Shown: one piece after another, positions 18,404 through 27,945 of the stretch | Position numbering within the stretch: the first letter of the stretch is position 1 | Layout of the letters: each line of letters starts with the position of its first letter | Source of the DNA: Clostridia bacterium | Lineage (GTDB): Bacteria > Bacillota > Clostridia > UBA1381 | Assembly (NCBI GenBank): GCA_017443895.1 | Contig: JAFSXU010000033.1 | Coordinates: 1-64,000 of the forward strand | Length of the DNA: 64,000 bases | Reading direction: 5' to 3' | Position numbers and translations under genes: made by a program | Notes under the pieces: generated by a model | The model's database searches: none | What the model saw: the letters and a program-made list of their open reading frames with translations, nothing else | What the model was told of the DNA's origin: nothing

Positions 18404-20992
18404 ATGAAACGAATAATTTCAATTTTATTATGCATTTGCATGATATGTTCCTTGCCTGTTTTGGTGTACGCTGATTCAGATGAAAATAATGAGAGATTTC
18501 TGCTTGCACAAGAATTGATTGAAAAGCTGTCTGAGGATTATGTGCTTCCTGCCGATCAGGATACACTTATAACCCGTGCGGAATTTGTGTTCACCCTAAC
18601 ACAGGTTCTCGGAATTAAAGGTTCGGTATGCAGTTTTGAAGATGTTCCCAAAAAGCATTTTGCATATAAGGCTATTGCGGCTGCTGAGGGAATGGGAATG
18701 ACTCAACAAAATTCAATGTTTTACCCCGATAAGCCGATTACATACCAAAATGCGGTTGAAATGGTGGTAACGGCGCTTGGATACAAGGGCAAGGCTGAGT
18801 ATTACGGAGGCTATCCGTCGGGGTATCTGAGAATAGCTACAGAGCTTCGTTTGCTAAAAAAATTAGACGGCAAGCAAATGACTGTAAAAAATGCTATTAT
18901 GCTGATTTTCAATACTATCAATTCCTATCCGCTTGAAATGGAGTCAATGAAAAATAATGTTGCTTCATATGTGCCGTCTGATAATACTTTGCTGTATAAA
19001 TACAGACAAATTACATATGCCGAGGGCATTGTAACTGCTGATGAGGCGAGTGGTCTTACTAAAGTAAAAAATGCAGTCGGAAAAGAGCGAATAGTTATTG
19101 GCAACGATATGTATTACTATGAAGCAGGCGATGAATTGCTTGGCAGAAACTGTGTCGTATTTTATGAGGACACGGAAGATAATACGGTAATTTGCGTAAG
19201 ACCGTATTTAAATGATGAGCAGAAAATTTCAGTAAGAAAATATTACGGCGTTGAAGATGACAAATTACAGTATGAAAAGAGTGATGGCAAAAAGGGATAT
19301 TTCAGGCTTAATCCTGCATATACGATTTTGTATAACAGAAAAGCGGTATCGGGCATGGACGCTGATTACCTTGTCAATTCAGCAGATGCAGGCTTTATAG
19401 AGCTTATTGACAATAACGATGACGGAAAGTATGACATTATATCAATAACAGCGTATAAGTATGCATGGGTTAGTGATATTGATCTTGTAAACAAGATAAT
19501 TTATGATAGAGTAAGCGGACAAAATATTGATGTCTCGGACGATTATCTTGCCCTGAATGTAAAAACACTTGACGGAGAAACTTTTACAGCAACGGATTTA
19601 TCGGAAATATCATCGGACAGTCTGATTGCCTATGCCGAGAGTGAGGATAAGAAAGCATACAGTATTGTTATATGCCGTAACAGTATAAATGCCAAAATAT
19701 CTGAGGTAAGAGGTTCTGATAACACATTAAAGGCGATTGCAAATGATGAGGAATATGATATGAGTAACTTCATATTCACATTCACCCAAACTCCGTTAGG
19801 TATGGCAGGTACATTCTATCTCGGAGTAAACGGCGAAATTGTTGCCTTGTCTGGGACAGACAAAATATTAAAATATGGCTATGTATACCGTGCGGGTTAC
19901 AGTGAGGCCAAGGAGAGACATTATGTGCGGCTTCTTACCGAGGACGGAGATATGGAGCTTATGTATTTTACCGACAGAGTAATGATTGACGGAACGACAA
20001 GGAAGCTAAGCGATGCATGGGATAGCTTAGTCTCGTACATCACATCGGATAAAAAGTGCAGAATTGTCAGATATGGACTAAAAGATGGTGAAGTATCGGT
20101 AATAGACACTGCTCAAAGCATCGGAAGTATCACACGCTTTGATGAAGCTGTAGACTCAAATAATTCCCTTACAGTATATTATGAGGGAGAAACTATGTAC
20201 AGTGAGGGCGGTGCAACATTTTCACCTGCATTTAACTTAGGTGCGGGCACGGTGAACTTTGTAGTACCGCCGGACGGTGATGCACATGCGGAAGATGTTT
20301 CAAAATACCGTGTCGAACAGCCTGACTATTTTGTAAACGGCAATAACTATGATATAGTTGCTTATGACATAGAGGGAAACTCCTCGGCGGGTGCAACTTT
20401 ATCGATAGACAGTGGAAGTGCTTCAGGTGTCGGAGTTGACACACCGTCTGCAGTTGTTTCAGAGATGAGAAAGACCGTTGATGAAGACCGTGAACAGGTA
20501 TATGCATTAACATTATGGGAGAACGGAAAATTTGCAGAGTATTTCACAAAGTATGATTGTGAGGGAGACATTGATAAACTGCAGGAGGGCGACATAATAA
20601 GGTATAAGCTTAGGGACGGTAAAATAGAATACCTTGTTATTGATTATGATTTCTCGCAAAACAGTATTTTGCCCGATCTTACAAAGAAGCGCGGAAGACT
20701 TGAGTATTTTGGCGGTCAGGTGTTTAGCTTTAAGAGCGGATACTCTTATATTTATACCGGCTCAGATACACTCAGTCTGCCTGTTGAATTTACAAATCTG
20801 AGAAATACCAAAATAAGCGGAGTGCCGACGGCTTTGGTGGAAGTTAATTCAGCGGGTCGGATAACAGTAAAGAATATGTCCGTAAATGCTATTCGTGATT
20901 ATCTTTCAACAGGAACGGGTGCTGACAGAATTGTAATAAGGCAAAAATATTATGTTTCGCAGCTGAATGTAGTTTACAGAATGGAGGAATAG
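18404..20992 (+). CDS. Large SLH-domain surface protein
   Basis: An 862-residue exported protein. ATG 18404 is chosen because GTGGAGGG lies just upstream and the protein then begins with a clean signal peptide (MKRIISILLCICMICSLPVL). The N-terminal ~30-150 residues hold SLH-type repeats (ITRAEFVFTLTQVLGIKG, FEDVPKKHFAYKAIAAAEGM, YPDKPITYQNAVEMVVTAL). The remaining ~700 residues are beta-rich, with short lysine- and aspartate-rich strands, and resemble no enzyme I know. Clostridial SLH proteins of this shape are common beside sugar ABC transporters. It probably has a structural or binding role at the wall. Confidence 0.8.
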   Translation: MKRIISILLCICMICSLPVLVYADSDENNERFLLAQELIEKLSEDYVLPADQDTLITRAEFVFTLTQVLGIKGSVCSFEDVPKKHFAYKAIAAAEGMGMTQQNSMFYPDKPITYQNAVEMVVTALGYKGKAEYYGGYPSGYLRIATELRLLKKLDGKQMTVKNAIMLIFNTINSYPLEMESMKNNVASYVPSDNTLLYKYRQITYAEGIVTADEASGLTKVKNAVGKERIVIGNDMYYYEAGDELLGRNCVVFYEDTEDNTVICVRPYLNDEQKISVRKYYGVEDDKLQYEKSDGKKGYFRLNPAYTILYNRKAVSGMDADYLVNSADAGFIELIDNNDDGKYDIISITAYKYAWVSDIDLVNKIIYDRVSGQNIDVSDDYLALNVKTLDGETFTATDLSEISSDSLIAYAESEDKKAYSIVICRNSINAKISEVRGSDNTLKAIANDEEYDMSNFIFTFTQTPLGMAGTFYLGVNGEIVALSGTDKILKYGYVYRAGYSEAKERHYVRLLTEDGDMELMYFTDRVMIDGTTRKLSDAWDSLVSYITSDKKCRIVRYGLKDGEVSVIDTAQSIGSITRFDEAVDSNNSLTVYYEGETMYSEGGATFSPAFNLGAGTVNFVVPPDGDAHAEDVSKYRVEQPDYFVNGNNYDIVAYDIEGNSSAGATLSIDSGSASGVGVDTPSAVVSEMRKTVDEDREQVYALTLWENGKFAEYFTKYDCEGDIDKLQEGDIIRYKLRDGKIEYLVIDYDFSQNSILPDLTKKRGRLEYFGGQVFSFKSGYSYIYTGSDTLSLPVEFTNLRNTKISGVPTALVEVNSAGRITVKNMSVNAIRDYLSTGTGADRIVIRQKYYVSQLNVVYRMEE

Positions 20993-20995
20993 CAA

Positions 20996-21937
20996 TTGAA
21001 ATCTGATAAGAAAAAGAATAAAGGCAGATTGTCGGATAACAAATACATAAAAGATATTGTGCAGAACAGGGAAGTATATATTTTGTTTATTCCGGTGCTT
21101 GTGTATTACATTGTATTTAAGTATCTTCCTATGACAGGAGCAATGATTGCATTTAAGGATTATATTCCTTCGCAAGGTATATTGGGAAGTCCCTGGGTTG
21201 GCTTTAAACACTTTGAGAGGTTTTTTACTTCACCCAGAGCAATGCTGGTAATAAGAAACACATTCAAAATCGGTATAGCAAATATGATATTCGGATTTCC
21301 TATGCCGATTATAATAGCAGTGCTGTTTAACGAGATTAGGAACAAGTATTTCAAGAAAATGGTACAAAGCGTGTCATATTTGCCGCATTTTATATCCCTT
21401 GTAGTAGTATGCGGCATGATACGCCAGTTCACCTCTGAGGACGGATTTATTTCATATATAGTTGCGATGCTTGGCGGAGAGAGGCAAACGCTCTTAAATG
21501 TGCCTGAATACTTTTTACCCATCCATGTAATATCGGGAATATGGAAGGAAATGGGCTGGAGTTCAATCGTTTATATAGCGGCAATATCGGGCATAAATGC
21601 GGAGCTTTATGAGGCGGCAAGAGTGGACGGCGCTTCAAGAATACGGCAGATATGGTCGGTAACGCTCCCGGGCATACTTCCTACCATTATCGTTATGCTG
21701 ATACTGCGAGTAGGAAGTATTATAAGCGTAGGATATGAGAAAATCATATTGTTGTACAATCCGGTAATTTACAATACATCAGATGTAATATCCACATATG
21801 TGTACCGTACGGGTTTACAGCAATTTGAATACAGCTTTAGTACCGCAGTCGGACTGTTTAACTCAGCAATCAACTTTGTTTTCCTGTTTGCTACCAATAT
21901 GCTTAGCAGGAAATTCAGTGATACAAGCTTGTGGTAA
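20996..21937 (+). CDS. Sugar ABC transporter permease, LplB type
   Basis: A 313-residue inner-membrane permease with about six membrane segments. The EAA loop is EAARVDGASRIRQIWSVTLP (~201-220), which contacts the ATPase. The sequence pattern (VLVYYIVFKYLPMTGAMIAF, FKDYIPSQGI) is that of the LplB/CUT1 subgroup used for complex oligosaccharides and uronate oligomers in Bacillota. The start is TTG, preceded by ATGGAGG. It pairs with the YtcP-type permease at 21951 and the binding protein at 22840. No ATPase gene is present, so a shared MsmK-like ATPase encoded elsewhere is expected. Confidence 0.92.
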   Translation: MKSDKKKNKGRLSDNKYIKDIVQNREVYILFIPVLVYYIVFKYLPMTGAMIAFKDYIPSQGILGSPWVGFKHFERFFTSPRAMLVIRNTFKIGIANMIFGFPMPIIIAVLFNEIRNKYFKKMVQSVSYLPHFISLVVVCGMIRQFTSEDGFISYIVAMLGGERQTLLNVPEYFLPIHVISGIWKEMGWSSIVYIAAISGINAELYEAARVDGASRIRQIWSVTLPGILPTIIVMLILRVGSIISVGYEKIILLYNPVIYNTSDVISTYVYRTGLQQFEYSFSTAVGLFNSAINFVFLFATNMLSRKFSDTSLW

Positions 21938-21950
21938 GGAGGGTGTAAAA

Positions 21951-22820
21951 ATGAAAATGACAACAGATGAAAAGGTGTTTAGTGTAATAAATACCATATT
22001 TATGCTCTTTATAATATTTATCACACTGTATCCGTTTTGGTATGTAATTATGGCATCGTTTAGTGATAACAGTGCAGTTCTTACAAATCAGGGCTTGATG
22101 TTCTGGCCACAGGGATTTAACCTTAATTCCTATGCGAAGGTACTAAAGAACAATATGATATATACCGGTTATTCCAATACTCTTATAATATTGCTATTGG
22201 GTACGGTTTTAAATCTTATTATGACGGCGTTGGGAGCATTTGTACTTTCACGGCGAAACTTGCACCTCAAAAAGCTTCTGATGATTATAGTTGTGGTAAC
22301 GATGTATTTTGACGGAGGCATAGTTCCGCTGTATTTGGTGGTTAAAAATCTCGGTCTGATAAATACAAGATGGGCACTTATACTGCCCGGACTGATTTCA
22401 ACCTATAATCTTGTAATACTAAGGACGGCATTTGAATCAATTCCTGCAAGCCTTGAGGAATCGGCAAAAATTGACGGCGCTTCGCCGTTTAAGATTTTGT
22501 GGTCGATTATTCTTCCATTGTCAAAGCCAACTATTGCAGTTTTGGTTTTGTATTATGGCGTAGGCTATTGGAATTCATGGTTTGGTGCGATGATATATTT
22601 AAAAGACAGAAATTTGTATCCACTCCAGCTTGTGCTTCGTGAGATATTGATAAGCGGAACAAATACGGACATGGTATCAGGCGCAGATTCGCAGGTACAG
22701 ATTTCCGAAACTCTAAAATATGCCGTAATTGTTGTATCAACATTACCGATTTTGTGTATTTATCCGTTCCTTCAAAGATTTTTTGAGAAGGGCATAATGG
22801 TAGGTGCAGTTAAAGAATAA
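21951..22820 (+). CDS. Sugar ABC transporter permease, YtcP/CUT1 type
   Basis: A 289-residue permease, second half of the heterodimer with 20996. About six membrane segments are visible. The EAA loop is EESAKIDGASPFKILWSIIL (~163-182). YFDGGIVPLYLVVKNLGL and GYWNSWFGAMIYL are characteristic of the YtcP subgroup. ATG 21951 is used because AAGGAGGGTG lies 6-15 bp upstream. An in-frame upstream extension would overlap the previous gene by 140 bp and lacks a ribosome site. Confidence 0.92.
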   Translation: MKMTTDEKVFSVINTIFMLFIIFITLYPFWYVIMASFSDNSAVLTNQGLMFWPQGFNLNSYAKVLKNNMIYTGYSNTLIILLLGTVLNLIMTALGAFVLSRRNLHLKKLLMIIVVVTMYFDGGIVPLYLVVKNLGLINTRWALILPGLISTYNLVILRTAFESIPASLEESAKIDGASPFKILWSIILPLSKPTIAVLVLYYGVGYWNSWFGAMIYLKDRNLYPLQLVLREILISGTNTDMVSGADSQVQISETLKYAVIVVSTLPILCIYPFLQRFFEKGIMVGAVKE

Positions 22821-22839
22821 AAGAAAGGAATATAAAAAA

Positions 22840-24423
22840 ATGAAAAGAATAATTCTTGCATTGGTTATTATTATAACAACTATTACCGCAGCAGGCTGCG
22901 GAGGAAACAAAATTCAACAAGAATCCTCAATAAAAACGCCTGTCGGACAATATCCTGTTGAGTGTGACGACACACTTACATATTGGGTAGGCTATTCAGG
23001 ACTTGCGTCACAGGGAGTAAGCAATTTTAGTGAGCTGCCATACTTTGATTGGCTCAAGGAGGAAACGGGCATAAATGTTCAATATATCCACCCTGTTGTG
23101 GGGCAGGAAAATGAGCAGTTAAATATTATGCTTGCATCGGGAGAATACTACGACATAATCGAGCGTGACTTTTATAATTTCCAGGGTGGCCCCGAGGGCG
23201 CAATAAAAGACGGATATATCATCAGATTAAATGATGTAATAGACAAATATGCACCAAATTTAAAGGCATATCTTAAAAAACACCCTGAGATTGACAAAAT
23301 GGTAAAAACGGACGAGGGCAGTTATTATTGCTTCCCGTTTATAAGAGGCGATAAGCTGTTAAATACTTACCAGGGCCCTGTTATCAGAGAGGATTTACTG
23401 AAAAAGACAGGTCTTGATGTACCCGAAACGGTTGATGAGTGGGAAACTATGCTTCGTGCGTTTAAGGATATGGGTGTAAAGAAGCCATTTTCGGTTGCTT
23501 TCTCTAACTGGAATAAGAGTGCCATATTTATGGGTGCATATAACATAAGAAAAGGGTTTTATGTAGAAGACGGCGTGGTAAAATACGGCGAGTACGAGGA
23601 TTCGTATAAGGATTTCCTTACGAGAATGAATAAATGGTATAACGAGGGACTTTTAGACAGCGATATTGCCTCTGTTGACCAAAAAACTATAGACAGTAAA
23701 ATGGTTTCGGGAGATATAGCTACAACCGTTGCAAATACGATGAGCGGACTTGGCACATATGTTATGCCGGGTCGCAAGAATAACCCAGAATATAATCTTA
23801 TACCTGCACCGTATCCTGTTCTCAAGAAAGGCGACAAGTGTAATTTCTCACAAATGACACTTGCCTATAGTTCATTTGGAAGTCCTGCAATTACAACACA
23901 GTGTAAGAATGTGGAGCTTGCAGCAAGACTTTTGGATTACGGATACAGTGAAGAAGGACAGCTTATGATGAATTTCGGCCGAGAGGGCGAAAGCTATAAT
24001 ATGGTGGACGGATATCCAAGATATTCTGAAGTAATTATGAATAATAAGGACGGATTATCACCAAGTGAAGCCAAGAACTATTTCACATATCCGCCGGGCA
24101 GTGGTCCATATATTCAGGACAGGCGTGTTATGGAGCAAATGGCAATAACAGACGAGCAAAAGAGATCGCTTGAGATATGGGCTGATACAAATGCGGAGAA
24201 ATACTTATTACCGCCGATAACTCATACTGTTGAAGAAACTGAGGAGATTACATCTATACAGAATGATATAAACACATATGTAAATGAGATGTACTATAAA
24301 TTTATTGTAGGAGTAGAACCGCTTGATAGATTTGACGAGTATCAAAAGCAACTTGAAGCTCTTGGAATTAAAAAGCTGCTGGAGGTAAAACAGAATGCTT
24401 ACGAAAGATACATCAACAGGTAA
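22840..24423 (+). CDS. Extracellular solute-binding lipoprotein of the ABC importer
   Basis: A 527-residue lipoprotein. The signal peptide ends in the lipobox TAAGC, giving a lipidated cysteine at ~20 and membrane tethering outside the cell. The mature part is a family 1-type binding protein of the large LipO/YtcQ class (LTYWVGYSGLASQG, YPRYSEVIMNNKDGLSP). It delivers oligosaccharide to the two permeases just upstream. ATG 22840 follows AGAAAGGAA and gives the short signal peptide. Its 3' end overlaps the next gene by 29 bp, indicating translational coupling with the cytoplasmic lyase. Confidence 0.92.
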   Translation: MKRIILALVIIITTITAAGCGGNKIQQESSIKTPVGQYPVECDDTLTYWVGYSGLASQGVSNFSELPYFDWLKEETGINVQYIHPVVGQENEQLNIMLASGEYYDIIERDFYNFQGGPEGAIKDGYIIRLNDVIDKYAPNLKAYLKKHPEIDKMVKTDEGSYYCFPFIRGDKLLNTYQGPVIREDLLKKTGLDVPETVDEWETMLRAFKDMGVKKPFSVAFSNWNKSAIFMGAYNIRKGFYVEDGVVKYGEYEDSYKDFLTRMNKWYNEGLLDSDIASVDQKTIDSKMVSGDIATTVANTMSGLGTYVMPGRKNNPEYNLIPAPYPVLKKGDKCNFSQMTLAYSSFGSPAITTQCKNVELAARLLDYGYSEEGQLMMNFGREGESYNMVDGYPRYSEVIMNNKDGLSPSEAKNYFTYPPGSGPYIQDRRVMEQMAITDEQKRSLEIWADTNAEKYLLPPITHTVEETEEITSIQNDINTYVNEMYYKFIVGVEPLDRFDEYQKQLEALGIKKLLEVKQNAYERYINR

Positions 24424-26116
24424 GACACTGTTCAGAGAATGTTTTGATAAAAAACTATGGGAAAAAATCAGAACGGATAAAGCATATGAGAGCTTCAGAA
24501 ATAACTTGGACGATGCGTGGACACTCTCCACGCAAAAGCCAATTATGCCCCTGACCTTTGACTTGTTTATGATATGCCAAAACACAGGCTCAAGGTGGGA
24601 GTATGAGCAGGCATATTTTATAAGGCGGCTGGCACTAAACAGCAGTTTTATGTGCTTTATGATTTACGGCGATGAAAAATACCTAAAAAGGCTTGAAAAT
24701 GTAATTATGCTCATCTGCGATGAGTATACATGGGCTCTCCCGTGCCATGTTGGCGATGAAACTGACTGTGAAAAGTTAAGCACATATATTGAATTGTTTG
24801 CCGCAGAAACAGGGCACGCATTGAGTGAAATACTGTATATTCTCGGTGACAAGTTTGATAAGCGTGTTTCAAGCCGTATACGGTATGAGGTAAATCGAAG
24901 AATTATACATTCATTCCTCAACAATACTTTTCGCTTTGAAGAAATGAAGCTAAACTGGGCGGCGGTTTGCGGCGGCAGTGTAGGTATGACATATATATAC
25001 ATGGCACCTGAAAAATTTCCACTGGTTAAAGAGAGGATAAAGGCAAGTCTTATGAACTATCTTGAGTGCTTCGGTGATGACGGAGTATCGAGAGAAGGCT
25101 TGGGGTATTGGGTATACGGATTTGGATATTATCTATATTTTGAGGAATTATATAAAGATTTTTCGGGCGGTTATTTAATACCTCCGGGTAAAAAGCATAA
25201 GGAAATTGCGATGTTTTTCCAAAGAGCAAATATCGGCGGTGATTTGATGATAAGTTTTTCCGATACCGGTATTCATAACGCTTTATATCCGGGAATGATT
25301 TTTAAGCTTCATGATATATACGGTGACGATATTCACATATTGCCCAAGGATGCATACACGAAAAAAATCGTAACAGGTGATAATTGTTACAGATTTGCGC
25401 ATTGTATAAGGAATTTCCTTTGGTATAAGCCCGAAAAAATCCCCAAAGACGGTTTTTATGTAAAGGAAACCCTTTTCTTAAAGGACGCACAGTGGTACAT
25501 AAAAAGAAATGATAACTATGTATTTGCCACAAAAGGTGGCAATAATGATGAACCGCATAATCATAACGATGTGGGAAGCTTTATAATTTCCGATGGCAGG
25601 GAACAGCTTCTTGCCGATATTGGAAAGGGTAAATATACTCAGCAATATTTTGATTCAAAAACAAGATATCAATATTTGTGTTGTTCATCGCGGGGGCACA
25701 GCGTACCTATTATAAACGGACACGAACAGGTTGAGGGAAAAGAGTGCAGTGCAAAGATTTTAGAACACTCTGATGACCGTATCGTTATGGATATAGCAGC
25801 AGCGTATAATAATGAGGATATTATATCTGCAATAAGGCGCTTTGATTTTTCAGACAGCACTATTAGGCTAACAGACCAAATCAGCCTCAAAAATGGTACA
25901 CAATGGATTGACAGACTTGTAAGTACCATTGAGCCTGAGCTTGATGGAAATGTAGTTAAAATAGGCGGAATTAGTATATATAATAATCTTAATATTACGC
26001 CTGAAGTATCAAGTGAGGATATAGATGTACATGGGGTCGGGAACAAGCAAAGACGGATATATTTGATTGATTACAAAACAGAATTACAAAATATGGGATT
26101 TGAATTTAGGCTTTAA
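24395..26116 (+). CDS. Cytoplasmic heparinase II/III family protein, copy 1
   Basis: A 573-residue protein with no signal peptide. The N-terminal half is an alpha toroid (LNWAAVCGGSVGM with the family asparagine, ISFSDTGIHNAL). The C-terminal half is the heparinase II/III beta region with EPHNHNDVGSFIISDGREQL (histidines near 388-390). It presumably cleaves imported uronate oligosaccharides to unsaturated mono- or disaccharides by beta-elimination; substrate unknown. ATG 24395 follows GGAGG. The gene at 26204 is a near-duplicate. Coupling to the binding-protein gene fits action directly after import. Confidence 0.85.
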   Translation: MLTKDTSTGKTLFRECFDKKLWEKIRTDKAYESFRNNLDDAWTLSTQKPIMPLTFDLFMICQNTGSRWEYEQAYFIRRLALNSSFMCFMIYGDEKYLKRLENVIMLICDEYTWALPCHVGDETDCEKLSTYIELFAAETGHALSEILYILGDKFDKRVSSRIRYEVNRRIIHSFLNNTFRFEEMKLNWAAVCGGSVGMTYIYMAPEKFPLVKERIKASLMNYLECFGDDGVSREGLGYWVYGFGYYLYFEELYKDFSGGYLIPPGKKHKEIAMFFQRANIGGDLMISFSDTGIHNALYPGMIFKLHDIYGDDIHILPKDAYTKKIVTGDNCYRFAHCIRNFLWYKPEKIPKDGFYVKETLFLKDAQWYIKRNDNYVFATKGGNNDEPHNHNDVGSFIISDGREQLLADIGKGKYTQQYFDSKTRYQYLCCSSRGHSVPIINGHEQVEGKECSAKILEHSDDRIVMDIAAAYNNEDIISAIRRFDFSDSTIRLTDQISLKNGTQWIDRLVSTIEPELDGNVVKIGGISIYNNLNITPEVSSEDIDVHGVGNKQRRIYLIDYKTELQNMGFEFRL

Positions 26117-26203
26117 TTCAGCGATTGTAATATATCAAAAAGCATATATCTGAATAACCGTATAAAAAGCTTGAAACAAAAAGCCGGCGGAGGTAAAAAC
26201 AGA

Positions 26204-27928
26204 ATGCTTATGAAAGATACATCAGCGATAAAGACATTGTTTAAAGAAAGCAAGGATACAAGGCTATGGGAAAAAATCAGAAAGGATAAAGCATATGAGA
26301 GCTTCAGAAAAGACTTGGACGAGGGCTGGAATCTGTCAAATAAAGAGCCAATTATGCCCCTGACCTTTGATTTGTTTATGGTGTATATGAACACAGGATC
26401 AAGGTGGGAGTATGAGCAGGCATATTTTAGGAGACGGTTGGCACTCAACAGCAGTTTTATGTGCTTTATGATTTACGGTGATGAGAAATACCTAAAACGG
26501 CTTGAAAATGTAATAATGCTTATCTGTGATGAGTACACATGGGCACTTCCTGCCTGCGGCGTGGATACGGAGACCGATTGCGAAACGGTAAGTACATATA
26601 TAGAACTGTTTGCAGCCGAGACGGGACATGCGCTGAGTGAAATACTTTATATTCTCGGCGACAAGCTTAATAAGCATGTTTCAAGCCGTATACGGTATGA
26701 GGTAAACCGCAGGATTATAAATTCCTTCCTTAACAATACTTACCGCTTTGAAGAAATGAAGCTAAACTGGGCGGCGGTGTGCGGCGGGTGTGTAGGTATG
26801 ATATATATATATATGGCGCCTGAAAAGTTCCCATTGGTAAAGGCACGGATAAAAGCAAGCCTTGAAAATTATATTGATTGTTTCGGTGATGACGGTGTAT
26901 CAACCGAGGGCATTGGATACTGGGCATACGGGTTTGGATATTATCTATACTTTGAGGAGTTGCATAAGGAATTTTCAGGCAGTTATTTAATACCTCAGGG
27001 TAAAAAGCATAAGGAAATTGCAATGTTTTTCCAAAGAGCTAACATCAGCGGTGATTTGAGCGTAAGTTTTTCAGATACAGGCATTCATAACGCTATATCT
27101 CCCGCTATGGTTCTGAAACTTCATGATATATACGGCGAGGATATTCACATTTTACCAAAGGACGCATACACGAAAAAAGTTGTAACAGGAGGCGGTTGTT
27201 ACAGATTTGCCCATTGTATAAGGAATTTCCTGTGGTATAAGCCTGAAAGAATTCCAAAAGACGGGCATTATGTAAAAGAAACACTTTTCTTAAAAGATGC
27301 ACAGTGGTATATAAAAAAAGCCGATAACTATGCATTTGCCGCAAAGGGCGGCAATAATGCAGAGCCGCATAATCATAACGATGTGGGATGCTTTATAATT
27401 TCTGACCGAAAGGACCAGCTTCTTGCAGATGTCGGAATGGGCAAATATACACGGCAGTATTTCGATGAGGAAACAAGATACCAATATTTATGCTGTTCAT
27501 CAAGAGGGCACAGTGTACCGATTATCAACGGACATGAGCAGTGTGCGGGGAAAGAGTGTAAGGCAAAAATTTTAGAAGAGTCCGATACGCATCTCATTAT
27601 GGATATAGGTGCCGCTTATAATAATGATGATATTATATCTGTAATAAGACGATTTGATTTTTCAGACAGCACTGTTAAATTAGCGGATGAAATCAATCAA
27701 AAGCAAAATGCGCAATGGATTGACAGACTGATAAGTATTATTGAACCCGAACTTGACGGGAATGTAATTCAAATAGGCGGAATGAGGATATATAACAATC
27801 TTAGCATTGTGCCTGTAATATCAAGTGAGGATATAGATGTACATGGGGTCGAAAATAAGCAAAGACGGGTATATCTTATTGATTATAAGACAGAATTACA
27901 AAAAATAGAATTCAGTTTTGAATTTTAA
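26204..27928 (+). CDS. Cytoplasmic heparinase II/III family protein, copy 2 (tandem paralogue)
   Basis: A 574-residue paralogue of the preceding gene, collinear and highly similar over its whole length, including the start (MLMKDTSAIKTLF versus MLTKDTSTGKTLF). It keeps LNWAAVCGGCVGM and EPHNHNDVGCFIISDRKDQL. ATG 26204 is preferred over an in-frame start 33 bp upstream: GGAGG sits 11-14 bases before it and it matches the paralogue's start. The 87 bp between copies partly repeats the end of the preceding binding-protein region, as expected for an unequal tandem duplication. Differences near the active-site loops could alter specificity. Confidence 0.85.
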   Translation: MLMKDTSAIKTLFKESKDTRLWEKIRKDKAYESFRKDLDEGWNLSNKEPIMPLTFDLFMVYMNTGSRWEYEQAYFRRRLALNSSFMCFMIYGDEKYLKRLENVIMLICDEYTWALPACGVDTETDCETVSTYIELFAAETGHALSEILYILGDKLNKHVSSRIRYEVNRRIINSFLNNTYRFEEMKLNWAAVCGGCVGMIYIYMAPEKFPLVKARIKASLENYIDCFGDDGVSTEGIGYWAYGFGYYLYFEELHKEFSGSYLIPQGKKHKEIAMFFQRANISGDLSVSFSDTGIHNAISPAMVLKLHDIYGEDIHILPKDAYTKKVVTGGGCYRFAHCIRNFLWYKPERIPKDGHYVKETLFLKDAQWYIKKADNYAFAAKGGNNAEPHNHNDVGCFIISDRKDQLLADVGMGKYTRQYFDEETRYQYLCCSSRGHSVPIINGHEQCAGKECKAKILEESDTHLIMDIGAAYNNDDIISVIRRFDFSDSTVKLADEINQKQNAQWIDRLISIIEPELDGNVIQIGGMRIYNNLSIVPVISSEDIDVHGVENKQRRVYLIDYKTELQKIEFSFEF

Positions 27929-27945
27929 TTTAGGAGTTTTAATTG

